A stretch of DNA of 64,000 bases from Terriglobales bacterium (GTDB lineage: Bacteria; Acidobacteriota; Terriglobia; Bryobacterales; Bryobacteraceae), in contig JAJFUV010000235.1 in assembly GCA_021372245.1 (NCBI GenBank), forward strand, positions 1 through 64,000, read 5' to 3'. The notes beneath the pieces were generated by a model, which made no database searches, was not told the DNA's origin, and saw only the letters and a program-made list of their open reading frames with translations. A program made the translations under genes and the position numbers. Numbering within the stretch: the stretch's first letter is position 1; the number at the start of each line of letters is the position of its first letter. Shown piece after piece: positions 34,700-45,217 of the stretch.

Positions 34700-35608
34700 T
34701 CAGGCCAGCGCGCGCACGTCGAGCGGAACGCCCTTGCGCGCATCACGGACCATGTGGATGGCCTGATTCGGGCACTTCACTTCACAGGCACCACAGCCCA
34801 GGCACTTCTCCCAATCCCGCACCATGCCGTCTTCGCCGGTCGCAATGGCATTGAACGGGCAGACGTCTACGCAGGTCGCACATCGGCCGCACAGCTCGCG
34901 GTCGATCTCAGCCACATAACCGCTGGACGCCATCATGCGGACACCGCCCCGCATGGCCTGTATGCCGCCGCAACAGCACTTGCAGCAGTTGCAGATGGAG
35001 TAGAACCGGTCCCCCATGGCGTCCTTGAACCATGCCGAGTGCAGGTGGCCGCGCTCGTGTTCCTCACGCAATAAATCGACGGCTTCCTGCCGGGTGAGCC
35101 TGCGGGCCTTGCCGGGATTGTGTTCCAGGACGAAATCGACGAACGGCTTTCCGATCACCATGCAGACCTGGGTCGGCTGGCAGTGCTCGGCGCGCGAGTG
35201 TCGGCAATAGCATTCGTAAGCGGCGACATCGGGCGGGCCATCCAACAGCAGTTTGCGAGCGTGCTTGTATGGGACAATCTGTTCCAGATCGCGCTCTTCG
35301 ATGGGGTGGTCCAGCGTTACGATGGCCTCGGCATGATCGTGCGTGAGCACCTTGCCGTGATAGTGCTCGGCCAACCAGGCGGCGCCGCTCCCGTTTCCCG
35401 ACGGCGTCTTGTTGAGTAGAAAATCCACGTACCGCCCGGTCCAGCGGCCATAGATGTAGGCGTGCAAACGGGCGCCCCAACCACCTGCGGCGCGGAAGAA
35501 CGCGGGCGTTGAGCGCATCATCAACCGTCCGCGCTCGCCCACGATCCACAACACGGCAAGCAAGACGATGAAGAGGAGTACGACGCAGCCCAGGATGGCG
35601 AGGATCAT
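34700..35608 (-). CDS. Membrane-anchored Cys-rich 4Fe-4S ferredoxin-like protein
   Basis: A 302-residue protein with one N-terminal transmembrane helix (LGCVVLLFIVLLAVLWIVGE, about 7-24). The C-terminal end is a typical 2[4Fe-4S] ferredoxin (Cys240/243/246/250 in CGRCATCVDVCP and Cys269/272/275/279 in CLGCGACEVKCP). Two further Cys groups precede it: Cys133/135/143/149 and the dense NCCKCCCGG run (Cys206/208/209/211/212/213). At least two additional metal sites are therefore possible. It lies 25 bp downstream of lptB on the same strand. It is probably an electron-transfer or metal-handling protein at the inner membrane; partner unknown. Confidence 0.85.
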   Translation of the reverse strand: MILAILGCVVLLFIVLLAVLWIVGERGRLMMRSTPAFFRAAGGWGARLHAYIYGRWTGRYVDFLLNKTPSGNGSGAAWLAEHYHGKVLTHDHAEAIVTLDHPIEERDLEQIVPYKHARKLLLDGPPDVAAYECYCRHSRAEHCQPTQVCMVIGKPFVDFVLEHNPGKARRLTRQEAVDLLREEHERGHLHSAWFKDAMGDRFYSICNCCKCCCGGIQAMRGGVRMMASSGYVAEIDRELCGRCATCVDVCPFNAIATGEDGMVRDWEKCLGCGACEVKCPNQAIHMVRDARKGVPLDVRALA

Positions 35609-35633
35609 ATCGCTCTACCGAATCTCGCGCCTC

Positions 35634-36383
35634 TTACTGCGGCCGGAGCGAGGAGGCGCCGTTCAGCTCGAAGCCTTCGCCCAGGTAGACGCGCTTCACT
35701 TCCGGATCGCAGCCCAGCGCTTCGGGGCTACCGGCGCGGAAGATGCAGCCGTTGTTCATGATGTAGGCGCGGTCGGTGACGGCCAAGGTTTCGCGCACGT
35801 TGTGGTCGGTCACCAGGACCCCGATGCCGGAACGCTTCAGATCGAAGATGATGCGCTGCAGCTCGAGCACCTGGATCGGGTCGATGCCCGAGAACGGCTC
35901 GTCCAGCAGCAGGAAGCTCGGATCGATCACCAGCGACCGCGCAATCTCGACGCGCCGCCGCTCGCCGCCCGAGAGCATGTAGCCCTTGTTGTCGCGCACC
36001 TTCTCGAGTCCCAACTGCTCGAGCAGGCGCCCCTGGCGTTCCCTCCGCGCGCGCGCGCTGATGGGGAGTGTCTCCAGGATCGCCATCAGGTTCTCGCCCA
36101 CCGTCATCTTGCGAAATACGGAGGGTTCCTGCGGCAGGTAGCTGATGCCCAGCCGCGCCCGCTCGTACATCGGCAGGCCGCTGATGTCGGTGGCGTCCAG
36201 CATCACGCGCCCGCTATCCGGCGTGATCAGGCCGACAATCATATAGAACGAGGTGGTCTTGCCCGCGCCGTTCGGCCCCAGCAAGCCCACAACTTCGCCC
36301 TGTTCGAGGTAAATGGAAACGTCGTCCACCACCCGGCGTCCATCATATGTTTTGCTGATCTCAACGGTGCGGAGCTGTCGCAT
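35634..36383 (-). CDS. lptB: LPS export ABC transporter ATPase LptB
   Basis: A 249-residue ATPase powering lipopolysaccharide extraction by LptFG. It has Walker [17 protein letters not shown], the LptB-typical [18 protein letters not shown], signature [12 protein letters not shown] and Walker [14 protein letters not shown] with H-loop VTDHNVRE. The ATG at 36383 is preferred over a TTG nine bases upstream because it aligns with known LptB N-termini. It lies 45 bp downstream of the LptC/LptA-like gene, supporting a shared LPS-export unit. lptD, lptF and lptG are not in the window. Confidence 0.95.
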   Translation of the reverse strand: MRQLRTVEISKTYDGRRVVDDVSIYLEQGEVVGLLGPNGAGKTTSFYMIVGLITPDSGRVMLDATDISGLPMYERARLGISYLPQEPSVFRKMTVGENLMAILETLPISARARRERQGRLLEQLGLEKVRDNKGYMLSGGERRRVEIARSLVIDPSFLLLDEPFSGIDPIQVLELQRIIFDLKRSGIGVLVTDHNVRETLAVTDRAYIMNNGCIFRAGSPEALGCDPEVKRVYLGEGFELNGASSLRPQ

Positions 36384-36428
36384 CGGCGTCAACTACCATG
36401 ATGCACTAATTTTCACGTTCTAGGGTGC

Positions 36429-38675
36429 CTAGCGCCGCTTGATCTTGCTGATGGCCGGGGCGCGTTCCTGCCCGTCCACCAACAGACGGTCATGTTGCGC
36501 GAAGTAGGTTAGCTGGCGGCCGGTGGTCGTTCCCTTCAGGCTGTCCGTCAGGGTCGGTGCGCCCCCCGTCAGCAGTACGCGCTCCTCGCCTGTGTAATAC
36601 TCGGCGTGCTCGGCTGTGCCCCGCCGCGTACGGTCCGGAGCCGACTGGAGGATCACGACCTTTCCGTCGGCGATCGCCTTCTCGAGAGACGACTGCTTCG
36701 AGGAGTCGTTCAGGTAAGCGCGGAGAATCTGCGAGGTGACTACCATGGCAGGCCGGCGTAGCGTGACGTCACCTGTATAAAGCGCCAGCCGGGTAGCATC
36801 GTCGTAGTCCAGCTTGGCCGCGGTGATCACGTTGTAGACAGGGGCCGATTGCCGCGGCGCCTTGTCGCCGCCCCGGTCCAGGAACTCACTCGCCACGTTG
36901 TCGACCGCCGCCAGTTTCCGGCGCTTGCGGTCGATTTCGATCTGTTTCGCGCGGAGCCGGTTGGCGCCCTGCCAGGCGACGGCGTTGCCGCTGAGGGTGA
37001 CCACCTGGCCGGATTCGCGCGAGGTCATCCAATCGGCCTTCCCTTGCGTGGGTTCATCCCCGGAAAGCATTGGCGACGAAGACGATTTCCCTTTCCGCTC
37101 GGCCGCGCGCGTGGCGAAGACGTCGCCTTGCGCCGCGAAGTCGCCGGTCTTCTGGTCCATGTCGATATGGCGCGCCGACGTGGAGCCTTGCGGATCCCAG
37201 GTGCGCGCCTGGCCGTCGAGCGAGATGCGGTTCTGGCGCGGATCCATGCGCGCATCGTTGGCGCGCGCGTGCCGCTCGCCTTCCTCGTAGCGGAAGTCCT
37301 GCCACTGGTGAAGGCCCTCCAATTCGCCTGTCTTCTGATCGAATGCCGCTTCCAGGCCCTTGCTCCAGGTGCGCGCCGGCGGTGGGGCGGGCTTGCCTGG
37401 CTGCTTTTCTCTCTCGGTCCACGTGGAGGTGTTCGAGCCCTGCAGGCTGCGAATCTGGTTCCGCGCGCCGTAGTCGATGGTAAGCCGCTCGGCGTCCATG
37501 GCACGGAATCGTTCCCCCTTGCGCCGCGCCAGAAACTCAATTCTCGCCGGGTTGTGGGTGCGCACCTGTTGGATCTCTTCGCCTCCCGGGCGCATCTCCA
37601 GTTCGATGGTTTCACTCTTGAGCAGTTTTGCCTGCGGCGTCACTCCGGTCTTGCGCGGCGCCGGATTGCTGGCTACTTCGCCGTGGCCGGAGGCCAGCGC
37701 CCGCTTGAGGTTGCTCTGCTTGCCCGCGATGGCGAAATTCAGCTCCAGGAGATCGGAATTCACCGTGGTCACGCCGTCCGCGGTGGTCGACATCAGGCGT
37801 GCTTTCCCGTTGCCGACAATCTTCTCCATGACGCCTTCGGCGTTGAACCACATGGTGAGGCCCTGCGCCTGGTAATCCATTCTGCGCCGCGGCTCCACGT
37901 CGTTGCCCTTAGCTGTCTGCGCTTCCACCAGGCGGATGGCGCCATCTTCGATGCTGACCACCGCGGCGGCGGTTTCCAGCGTCATGCCCCCGCGCTTCAG
38001 CTTCGCCCAGGGAAATAGGTACACTTTCGATTCGGATTCCTTGTAAATCAGCTCGCCGCTTTCAAGCTGCATGGGCTGGGGCCGTGGTCCGCGTCCTCGC
38101 CAGTCGAGCTTCACCTGGCTGTGCATGTGCAATTCCCGGACGGAGGGGTCGTACGTAGCGCCCACCGATTCGCCGCCGCCCAGGTCGAATTCGAATTTCG
38201 TGGGACGGTCCGTCGTAGCACGAGCTGTCCGCGCGTCGAAGGTCACGCCGCTGGACCGGATGACCATGAGCTGCCCTTTCGGCGTTCCCTGGACCGGCAC
38301 TCCGCGCGTGATCTCCACTTCGCCTTCCGAATAAAGCGTGGCCTGGTCGGGAATGTAAGTCGCTTTGGCCGAACGCACGCGATCGAACTCCTTGGCCGAG
38401 TCGCGGTATAGGTGCAACTCCACGCCTTGCAGTTCCATGCGCGGAGGATCTTTCACCTGCTCGAACTGCTTGGCGCAGATGTCGATAATGGGACGCGCGC
38501 CTTCGCTCTTGGTCACGCACCAGTCGGGCGCCACCGCGTTTAGACGCATAGGGAGGGGTTGTGGCGGCGGAGGGGCCTGCGCCTGTTGAATCCGCTTCTG
38601 CAAGTAGTAGACGCCGCCCACGCCGGCCACGATCAGGACCATCAGGACGAGAGGAATCCAGCGCGCGCGCCGCAT
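36429..38675 (-). CDS. Giant LptC/LptA-like (OstA-fold) LPS transport protein
   Basis: A 748-residue protein with one N-terminal transmembrane helix (WIPLVLMVLIVAGVGGVYYL) like LptC, then a run of OstA/LptA-type beta-jellyroll segments, for example ATYIPDQATLYSEGEVEITRG, AKLDYDDATRLALYTGDVTL and GRQLTYFAQHDRLLVDGQER. LptC is usually about 190 residues and LptA about 185, so this looks like an LptC-LptA fusion with added repeats, able to form much of the periplasmic bridge in one chain. Segments of low similarity (about 400-530, rich in Lys/Pro/Ser) separate the beta modules. It is immediately upstream of lptB. Family by pattern, exact module count inferred. Confidence 0.82.
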   Translation of the reverse strand: MRRARWIPLVLMVLIVAGVGGVYYLQKRIQQAQAPPPPQPLPMRLNAVAPDWCVTKSEGARPIIDICAKQFEQVKDPPRMELQGVELHLYRDSAKEFDRVRSAKATYIPDQATLYSEGEVEITRGVPVQGTPKGQLMVIRSSGVTFDARTARATTDRPTKFEFDLGGGESVGATYDPSVRELHMHSQVKLDWRGRGPRPQPMQLESGELIYKESESKVYLFPWAKLKRGGMTLETAAAVVSIEDGAIRLVEAQTAKGNDVEPRRRMDYQAQGLTMWFNAEGVMEKIVGNGKARLMSTTADGVTTVNSDLLELNFAIAGKQSNLKRALASGHGEVASNPAPRKTGVTPQAKLLKSETIELEMRPGGEEIQQVRTHNPARIEFLARRKGERFRAMDAERLTIDYGARNQIRSLQGSNTSTWTEREKQPGKPAPPPARTWSKGLEAAFDQKTGELEGLHQWQDFRYEEGERHARANDARMDPRQNRISLDGQARTWDPQGSTSARHIDMDQKTGDFAAQGDVFATRAAERKGKSSSSPMLSGDEPTQGKADWMTSRESGQVVTLSGNAVAWQGANRLRAKQIEIDRKRRKLAAVDNVASEFLDRGGDKAPRQSAPVYNVITAAKLDYDDATRLALYTGDVTLRRPAMVVTSQILRAYLNDSSKQSSLEKAIADGKVVILQSAPDRTRRGTAEHAEYYTGEERVLLTGGAPTLTDSLKGTTTGRQLTYFAQHDRLLVDGQERAPAISKIKRR

Positions 38676-38702
38676 GCTGCTTTCAGGATAGCGATTTTCG
38701 CG

Positions 38703-39578
38703 TTACGGACGCGTGCGGACCTCGGTCGCCGTCGGGAAGTCCGCCGGAACCTTTTGCTTCACTTTCCCGGTCGCGGCCCATTCCGCGCCGCGCTGCAGCG
38801 TGACGATGAATCCGACGCAGCTCATCGAAGACGGATCGTGGCCGATCATGGTGTGAAAGATCCGCCCCTTGCCATAGGTGATCGAGAACATGAGCGGCTC
38901 GTCCCTACCCGAGCCCCTGGTGGCGGGGTCAGAGTACGCGGTGGCGAGCAGCGTCAGGTTCTTCGCCGGCCCGCGCATGTGGTCGTACAACTCGTCCTTT
39001 GCGTGCATCCACACCGGCGGCAGTCCGGCCATGATGGGATGCTTCGGCTCACGCACCGTGATCTGGTAGGCGTGTTGCTTGCCGTGGTTGCCGGCGCGGC
39101 CCGGCGAGTCGTCCCGTACGATCTTGCCGTCCTTCCAATAGAGATACGGGCCCGATTTCTCGTTCCATGCCACCCAACCGCCCAAGCCTATGATTTCGGT
39201 GAATTCCGGCCAGTCGCCGAAGGCATTGTCGGCCGCGTGGTACACGACCACTCCGCCGCCCTTGCGGACGTAGTCGAGGAACGCCGTACGCACAGGCTCG
39301 CTCCAGTTGTCGCCCACGTAGTTCAGAACCACCACGCGATAGGCGGCGAAATTCGGCTTGAACTGCTCCATCGGCCCGCCCTTGGGCGGCGTAGTGGTCA
39401 CGTCCACCTGGAACAGGCCGGAACTTTCCAGATCCTTCTTCAATACCGGCGTCGTGCTTTTCCAATCGTGATTGTTCTGCCCGTCGATGATGAGTGCTTT
39501 CATCTTCGGCGCGGCGAACGCGGCGGCGGCGAGCGCCACTTGGAGGGCCAAGCTGGCAAGCAAGAGTTTTCGGGACAT
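38703..39578 (-). CDS. Exported ThuA-domain (trehalose-utilisation-like) protein
   Basis: A 291-residue protein with a signal peptide (SRKLLLASLALQVALAAAAFA) followed by a class I glutamine-amidotransferase-like ThuA fold. Motifs are ALIIDGQNNHDW, VLNYVGDNWSEP, KGGGVVVYHAADNAFGDW, HPIMAGLPPVW and GKGRIFHTMIGHD. ThuA-domain proteins occur beside sugar oxidoreductases, and exported versions are abundant in Acidobacteriota and Planctomycetes. The gene is 27 bp upstream of the LptC/LptA-like gene on the same strand, probably only by position. Substrate unknown. Confidence 0.88.
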   Translation of the reverse strand: MSRKLLLASLALQVALAAAAFAAPKMKALIIDGQNNHDWKSTTPVLKKDLESSGLFQVDVTTTPPKGGPMEQFKPNFAAYRVVVLNYVGDNWSEPVRTAFLDYVRKGGGVVVYHAADNAFGDWPEFTEIIGLGGWVAWNEKSGPYLYWKDGKIVRDDSPGRAGNHGKQHAYQITVREPKHPIMAGLPPVWMHAKDELYDHMRGPAKNLTLLATAYSDPATRGSGRDEPLMFSITYGKGRIFHTMIGHDPSSMSCVGFIVTLQRGAEWAATGKVKQKVPADFPTATEVRTRP

Positions 39579-39693
39579 GACACTTCGAGTATCGCAAAGT
39601 TGGGAGCCCTAGGGAACTGTCCGCAGAAAACTTGCGCTTGTTTTTGTCAGGTATAGAATATTTCATTTGTTTTCTGTGTGTTGCGAAATCACC

Positions 39694-39724
39694 TTGTCAC
39701 TCTTCGTTGGAGTGTGCTAATAAT
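39694..39724 (+). promoter_or_regulatory. groES-groEL promoter overlapped by a CIRCE (HrcA) operator
   Basis: TTGTCACTC (39694-39702), exactly 9 nt, then GTGTGCTAA (39712-39720) matches the CIRCE consensus TTAGCACTC-N9-GAGTGCTAA at 15 of 18 positions. The left half contains a -35-like TTGTCA (39694-39699), and the right half runs into a -10-like TAATAA (39718-39723), so HrcA binding would occlude RNA polymerase. A second upstream promoter candidate (TTGCGC at 39632, TAGAAT at 39654) may exist. The match is seen directly; HrcA control is inferred. Confidence 0.75.
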
Positions 39725-39799
39725 AGTCAACGGGGCAGGTTGAATTCCGCTGTGGCCCCATTCGAAAGTTACAAACTCACTCTGATGGAGGTTTAGTAG

Positions 39800-40087
39800 A
39801 TGAAGATTCGACCGCTCTACGACCGGATCGTAGTGAAAAGGATCGAGGAGAAGGAAACCGTCCTGGGCGGCATCATCATCCCGGACACGGCCAAAGAAAA
39901 GCCCCAGGAGGGCGAGGTCGTGGCTGTTGGCAAGGGAAAGCGCCTTGAGGATGGCAAGCTGGTGCCTCTGGATGTGAAGGCCGGCGACCGCATCCTTTTC
40001 GGCAAGTACTCCGGCAACGACATCAAGATCGATGGCGAGGAGTACCTGATCATGCGCGAGGACGAAGTCCTCGGAGTTCTGAACTAA
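39800..40087 (+). CDS. groES: Co-chaperonin GroES
   Basis: A 95-residue lid protein for GroEL. It shows [20 protein letters not shown] (mobile-loop region), [19 protein letters not shown] and [20 protein letters not shown] strong Shine-Dalgarno (tggaggt) lies before the ATG. It forms an operon with groEL 24 bp downstream. Confidence 0.98.
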   Translation: MKIRPLYDRIVVKRIEEKETVLGGIIIPDTAKEKPQEGEVVAVGKGKRLEDGKLVPLDVKAGDRILFGKYSGNDIKIDGEEYLIMREDEVLGVLN

Positions 40088-40099
40088 GGGGTTCTTTAA

Positions 40100-41737
<1,638 letters not shown>

Positions 41738-41768
41738 GTAGAGAAGTCAGAATACAGAAGACAGAATG

Positions 41769-41799
41769 GCCCGCCCTCGTTCTTGGGGGCGGGCTTTTT
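41769..41799 (+). terminator. Intrinsic terminator of groES-groEL
   Basis: A perfect 8-bp GC stem (gcccgccc at 41769-41776 with gggcgggc at 41787-41794), a 10-nt loop and five T residues. It ends 13 nt before the next start codon. Confidence 0.93.
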
Positions 41800-41800
41800 C

Positions 41801-41806
41801 TATGAT
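41801..41806 (+). promoter_or_regulatory. -10-like hexamer 6 nt before a GTG start (putative leaderless promoter)
   Basis: TATGAT begins one base after the groEL terminator T tract and ends 6 nt before the GTG at 41813. No Shine-Dalgarno or convincing -35 box is present. The hexamer-to-start spacing matches arsR and the gene at 14493. Confidence 0.4.
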
Positions 41807-41812
41807 GGTTAG

Positions 41813-42700
41813 GTGCGCAACGTTCCAACGCCCTTGCTCCTGGCTGCTCTGCCGGCCTTCCTGGTAGAGATTACCCTCTATTTCCTGACCATGTCGGGAC
41901 GCACACGCGCCTGGCTGGACCGCTTCTCATCCGGCCGCGTTGCGATTGGACTCGCCGCCAGCGGCCTGGCAACGTACTCGCTCTACAGCCTTCCGCTCGG
42001 GTCCTTCCGTTGGGAATCCTTGGCTCTGCTGGCCCTGTTCGCCTCGCTGGTCCTGGCCTGGTACTTGGTCCTGCCCCGGCGCTGGTATGCAGACGTGGGC
42101 TTCCTAGCGCTGATGGCTGGGGTCGTGTTGAGCAAGGTTTTTGCGCGCATCTACCTCGGTCCGCATGAGGACCTGCCCGGCTCGACGCTCGGCCAGGTGA
42201 TGTGGATTCGCCTGGGAGTGGTGGCGGCGCTGCGCTTCCGGGGCATGGAAGGCGTGGGGCTGGGTCTGCTTCCGACGAGTCGCGAATGGGCTGTCGGTGG
42301 ATTGCAGTACCTCTATTTCATTCCGATTGGGGTGGTTCTATCGTTCGCGCTGAAATTCAAAGCGTTTCGGTGGAACAACCTGCCCTGGTGGCTGATTATC
42401 CTGACGTTCCTGGCGATGCTGTGGGTAGTGGGGCTGTCGGAAGAGTTCTTTTTCCGCGGCTTGCTGCTGCAGTGGGTGCGCGCCTGGACCGGACGCGGCA
42501 CGCTTGCGCTTGTAGCGACGTCCCTTCTGTTCGGCGCGGTGCACCTGCCGTTCGGAGCATTCCCAAACTGGAAGTTCGCGCTTATCGCGGCCATCGCCGG
42601 CTGGTTCTATGGGCGTGCATACCTGAAAACCGGCAGTATCCGAGCGGCCATGGTGGCACACGCGCTCACCAACGTCACCTGGAAAGCGTTCTTCGCCTGA
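41813..42700 (+). CDS. CPBP-family intramembrane metalloprotease
   Basis: A 295-residue polytopic membrane protein with about eight hydrophobic segments. The CPBP (Abi) motifs are in order: SEEFFFRG (EExxxR), FGAVHLPFG with the second metal-ligand His, and MVAHALTN (HxxxN). Family members are Rce1-like intramembrane proteases or immunity proteins. The GTG start is forced because an in-frame TAG lies directly upstream. It sits only 13 nt past the groEL terminator, so it needs its own promoter. Role unknown. Confidence 0.9.
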   Translation: MRNVPTPLLLAALPAFLVEITLYFLTMSGRTRAWLDRFSSGRVAIGLAASGLATYSLYSLPLGSFRWESLALLALFASLVLAWYLVLPRRWYADVGFLALMAGVVLSKVFARIYLGPHEDLPGSTLGQVMWIRLGVVAALRFRGMEGVGLGLLPTSREWAVGGLQYLYFIPIGVVLSFALKFKAFRWNNLPWWLIILTFLAMLWVVGLSEEFFFRGLLLQWVRAWTGRGTLALVATSLLFGAVHLPFGAFPNWKFALIAAIAGWFYGRAYLKTGSIRAAMVAHALTNVTWKAFFA

Positions 42701-42774
42701 GGCGCGGCTCCCGCAATCGTAATGGTCCACACAATCAGAAGCCACGCATACGATGTAGACCCGGGCATGGATGT

Positions 42775-42801
42775 GCTGCTCTTTTGCTGAAAAAGAGCAG
42801 C
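42775..42801. repeat. Perfect 11-bp inverted repeat (hairpin) in a convergent intergenic region
   Basis: GCTGCTCTTTT (42775-42785) and AAAAGAGCAGC (42791-42801) with a 5-nt loop lie between the convergent CPBP and GH89 genes. No T tract follows on either strand, so it is not a classic terminator; it may still stabilise or end transcripts from both sides. Confidence 0.6.
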
Positions 42802-42848
42802 TCACAGCTTAATATCCTAAAAAAGGCGGTACACCTTTCACAAGCTGT

Positions 42849-45170
42849 TTACGCCGGAGGGTTGGCCGTAGCTTTGAGCAGATCCTCGACGGTTCCGGCC
42901 ACGCGTTTCGGGTCCGGCCGGCCTTCACAAAGCGGAAAACCGTCGGCGACCCAGGCTTTTTCATGTTTATCGTAGTCGGCCTCCAGGGCGGTTCTGCGAT
43001 AACCTGCGAGCAGGCGTTGTCCCATGCGCATGGCGCGCCTGACCTCTTCCAGATAGCGGTTCACACGCGGGCGGTAGTAGGTCTTGACCAGCTCGTAATT
43101 GTCGCGGCATGCGTAGTCGCGAATCACGCCGGCCCAGAGGGTCAGGATGTCTCGTGCGCGCCGGTCGAAATCGGGTGAGGCCCCTGGTAAGCGCCGCGCT
43201 TTGCGGATACTCCTGCTCAACCAGTAGAAATCATCGTGGCTGAGCAGTTGCTCGATCGAATCGAGCAAGACTTCGAGGAACGCCGCGTGGCGCTCGACGG
43301 CCGCCTGGTCCAGCATGGAGAAGGCGGCGTTCAACCTCAGCATGTGGGCGTTATAGAGTTCGGCTGCGTATTGTCTCGCAATATCGTTCAAATCGTGCAA
43401 GTACAACTCGCTTTGGCTGAGCTTGGCCGCTGACGCGTGAAACAGTTCGAGCGCTTTCCGCAGACGCGCCAGATAATCGGGACCGTTCACTCCAGGCCGT
43501 ATGTCCAACTCCGCGCTGGGCCGCTTCCAGTAGAGCGGCTTGGCGCTACGTGCAGCACCGTACACCGTGTTCGACAACTCTATGAGCGCAGGCAACATCG
43601 ACGGCGCGGCTTCACGTCCGTAACGAGCCGAAGCGTACTCTTTCAGGAAGGTGCCGAGATCCACCTCGGATGGATTCCACCCGAGCTTGGCCTGGAAGGA
43701 CGCATAGAAATGGTTGTGCCCGACGGCTTCTTCGTTGGGATAGTAGCCCACACAGTTGACTGCTCTTGGATTGCTCGCTACCTCCTTCACCTGTTTCTCT
43801 AATCGCCGTACGTCGCCGTGCAGGTAAGTATCGGAGGCGAACGAATAGACCATGCCGAAGTGCCAGGGACGGCCATCGAAGTAATCCCACTCCTTATACA
43901 GAGGGAGACTTTCGGCATACTGATCGACGATGCGAACGCGGTTCTTCGGCACGCGCGCAAAGTGCTCCTCAACTAAGGGTCGCGGCCACTCACGCGGCTG
44001 GTTCGAGTATGTCCAGGTGCTCAGCAGCCCGATACCGCGCGGGTCCACCTCATCCACGATTTTGAAATTGGCTCCGGCGATCTCCCGGCGCACGCTCTCC
44101 TGCAACGCGCTGTCCCCGCGAAACGAACATTCGAGGTAGTTTTCCAGCCAGTAGTAATGATCCGTCCCATACAGCCGGTTATATGCTTCGAGAAAGGCTT
44201 TGCCGGCCTTTCCGTAAAGCGGGTCAGTGGGGTGCAGGTAGGTCTGCGCGTAACGGTCGGGGCCGGGCCAGATGGACTGGAATGTGCGCGCCTGAGGGAA
44301 CACCCGCTGAAACTCCGGTGGAACCAGGCCGGAGACGGAGGGCGAGACAGTCTTCATGCCGCGCTCTCGGGCATACCCAATGATTCTGTGGTTCAGGTCG
44401 CGCTGCCATTCCGCCCACGCCGCGGGTTGCGGCGGATCGACACCGTACTTGATGGGCTGGAACATGCCGAAGGGCGGACCGGAGTAACTTGACTGCGCAA
44501 CCTGAACTCCGAATTGTTTCCATACGTCGCGCCACACCAGATCTTCCCCCGGGGTGTCCCAGAGACTCAGTATGTTGTAGCGGCATTTCAAGAGCCAGTC
44601 GATGTAACGGCGCCAATCGTCCCAATCCCACCATGGTGCCGAGTACCAGTAGATGGTCAAATTCATCGCCATGCGCTCGGCAAAGCGCGGCTTGGTGGAC
44701 AGGTTAATGCCGTGGAAGGGAAGTGCGTTGCGGTGCGGTACCTGATCACCGTCGGCAAAAAAGCCTACCCCACAGCAGCGCTCCAGGTAATCGTACACGG
44801 CGAACCACGTCGCGATGGGCGTGGCCCCCAGCAGGACGAGTTGTCCACCGCCTTCGGGCATCCAACGGATCAAATAGGCTTCCGCGTTTTCAAGGGCGGG
44901 ATCCGGCAGCGCACCCGACGCAATGAGCCGTACAACGGTTTTCGTACGGCCCACATGGACTACGCCCGCCGGCGATGAGGCAGCCTTGGAATCATCAACC
45001 AGGGCCGGCTTTACGCCGGTTATGCGCTCGATATAGCGGACCAGTTCCTTTGCCGCCAGTGCCTCCGGGCGCGAGGACGGATCGAAGGCGACGCGAATAC
45101 GGTCTGGTGTGAGCACACCTCCGGCGGCTCCACCGATGGCGGACTGAAGAAACTCTCTGCGGGGTAGCAT
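42849..45170 (-). CDS. Tat-exported GH89-type alpha-N-acetylglucosaminidase
   Basis: A 773-residue exported glycosidase resembling NAGLU (GH89), which releases alpha-linked N-acetylglucosamine. It has a twin-arginine start (LPRREFLQSAIGGAAGG), an N-terminal beta domain with the typical FAVYDYLERCCGVGFFADG, then a TIM barrel. The regions matching the two catalytic Glu of the family are YGTDHYYWLENYLECS (Glu343 or Glu347) and NEEAVGHNHFYASFQAKLGW (Glu480 or Glu481). The C-terminal part is all-helical, as in the family. The ATG at 45170 is preferred over a TTG nine bases upstream because it starts the Tat signal. Assigned by pattern; substrate inferred. Confidence 0.85.
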   Translation of the reverse strand: MLPRREFLQSAIGGAAGGVLTPDRIRVAFDPSSRPEALAAKELVRYIERITGVKPALVDDSKAASSPAGVVHVGRTKTVVRLIASGALPDPALENAEAYLIRWMPEGGGQLVLLGATPIATWFAVYDYLERCCGVGFFADGDQVPHRNALPFHGINLSTKPRFAERMAMNLTIYWYSAPWWDWDDWRRYIDWLLKCRYNILSLWDTPGEDLVWRDVWKQFGVQVAQSSYSGPPFGMFQPIKYGVDPPQPAAWAEWQRDLNHRIIGYARERGMKTVSPSVSGLVPPEFQRVFPQARTFQSIWPGPDRYAQTYLHPTDPLYGKAGKAFLEAYNRLYGTDHYYWLENYLECSFRGDSALQESVRREIAGANFKIVDEVDPRGIGLLSTWTYSNQPREWPRPLVEEHFARVPKNRVRIVDQYAESLPLYKEWDYFDGRPWHFGMVYSFASDTYLHGDVRRLEKQVKEVASNPRAVNCVGYYPNEEAVGHNHFYASFQAKLGWNPSEVDLGTFLKEYASARYGREAAPSMLPALIELSNTVYGAARSAKPLYWKRPSAELDIRPGVNGPDYLARLRKALELFHASAAKLSQSELYLHDLNDIARQYAAELYNAHMLRLNAAFSMLDQAAVERHAAFLEVLLDSIEQLLSHDDFYWLSRSIRKARRLPGASPDFDRRARDILTLWAGVIRDYACRDNYELVKTYYRPRVNRYLEEVRRAMRMGQRLLAGYRRTALEADYDKHEKAWVADGFPLCEGRPDPKRVAGTVEDLLKATANPPA

Positions 45171-45217
45171 CCGCCCCAATTTATCGCATGGGGCGGTGAA
45201 GTGGCTACGCTGTCCGG

